From assembly GCA_903919125.1 (NCBI GenBank), contig CAIXGS010000013.1, forward strand, positions 46,669-110,668: DNA of 64,000 nucleotides, in the 5' to 3' direction. The notes beneath the pieces are model-generated. The model was not told where the DNA came from. It searched no databases and worked only from the letters and a program-made list of their open reading frames with translations. The stretch is from an uncultured Spartobacteria bacterium (lineage in GTDB: Bacteria > Verrucomicrobiota > Verrucomicrobiia > Chthoniobacterales > Chthoniobacteraceae). Positions 63,751 through 64,000 of this stretch are shown in pieces. Position 1 is the first letter of the stretch, and each line of letters opens with the position of its first letter. Both the position numbers and the translations under genes were made by a program.

Positions 63751-64000
63751 TCAACTGGCCAAGCAAAAGAATCCAGCAACCCAGCAAATGCGCGCTCGTC
63801 TTGTTCCTGGCTCTGAACTGAACCCGGGACGGTTTCTCTGCCGCATTCCAAAGTGATGCTCCACGAACAACGCGCTTCCTAAGAGAAAGCCCTCGGTAAA
63901 ATGCCGTACTCGGCACGACAGTTTATCACAGGTTCCCAATTCCCCTTTGGCTTTTTCCACGGCAACAACCTCGTCCTGAGAGAAGCCAAGTTTTCCCGAA
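63751..64000 (-). pseudogene. REP-associated tyrosine transposase (RAYT-like) C-terminal part, possibly decayed
   Basis: The minus strand from the window edge to the TAG-type stop at 63751 is open. It encodes R-V-R-H-F-T-E-G-F-L-L-G-S-A-L-F-V-E-H-H-F, which matches the C-terminal R-[YF]-F-[ST]-[DE]-G-x-x-[IL]-G-S-x-x-F-V signature of RAYT/Y1 transposases of the IS200 type. An N-terminal part with the catalytic tyrosine and HUH motif would lie beyond the edge. The last 30 residues do not resemble the expected F-G-x-x-R-x-x-G-A-R ending, so the gene may be frameshifted. Confidence 0.6.

Overview
The window looks like a slice of a Verrucomicrobiota chromosome, probably class Opitutia. I infer this from content: a PSCyt1/DUF1549/DUF1553 protein paired with a Tat-exported DUF1501 protein, a GT4-type glycogen synthase, Omp85/TamB genes of a diderm, an AtpB with a signal peptide, weak or absent Shine-Dalgarno sequences before most genes, and a REP-associated transposase remnant. 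No single gene here proves the taxonomy.

Positions 1-5319 hold a minus-strand run of housekeeping genes: trpB, yicC, gmk, coaC, then suhB-ispF-cysS (cysS runs off the left edge). Several neighbours overlap by 4-8 bases. Positions 5429-14229 are plus strand: yqeY, ispD, an M16 peptidase, tig-clpP-clpX, a C-terminal processing protease and tsaD, with a convergent ispA. Positions 15473-18452 are a translation and transcription block: tRNA-Thr, tuf, tRNA-Trp, secE, nusG, rplK. The block ends at a strong hairpin after rplK, and the usual rplA-rplJ-rplL-rpoB do not follow. A glycogen synthase and obgE come next.

Positions 21121-28079 are a complete F1Fo ATP synthase operon, atpBEFHAGDC. It is preceded by a perfect 18-base palindrome that matches the known operator of the redox repressor Rex. 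A stable stem-loop sits between atpE and atpF, atpH is short, and atpB carries an exact in-frame 15-base tandem duplication.

Positions 28086-49814 mix minus and plus genes: prmA, an apparently exported SAM methyltransferase, a tamA-tamB pair for outer-membrane biogenesis, argH with a NUDIX hydrolase, a secreted PD40-M28-PDZ peptidase, lnt, a Nif3-like protein, a TIM-barrel isomerase, argS, a small ParB-like protein, hisI-trpE-trpG and hslR.

From about 49950 the window becomes accessory. It has small secreted and membrane proteins, a REP-like palindrome and a methyltransferase. Then come two minus-strand export operons: beta-helix enzyme, CE7 esterase and polysaccharide deacetylase; and a DUF1549/DUF1553 cytochrome-type protein with DUF1501. 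A divergent SGNH hydrolase follows. The right edge carries the C-terminal part of a REP-associated tyrosine transposase. The secreted enzymes together look like a system for taking apart an acetylated, possibly sulfated, polysaccharide. The most interesting regulatory signal is the Rex-type operator on the ATP synthase operon.
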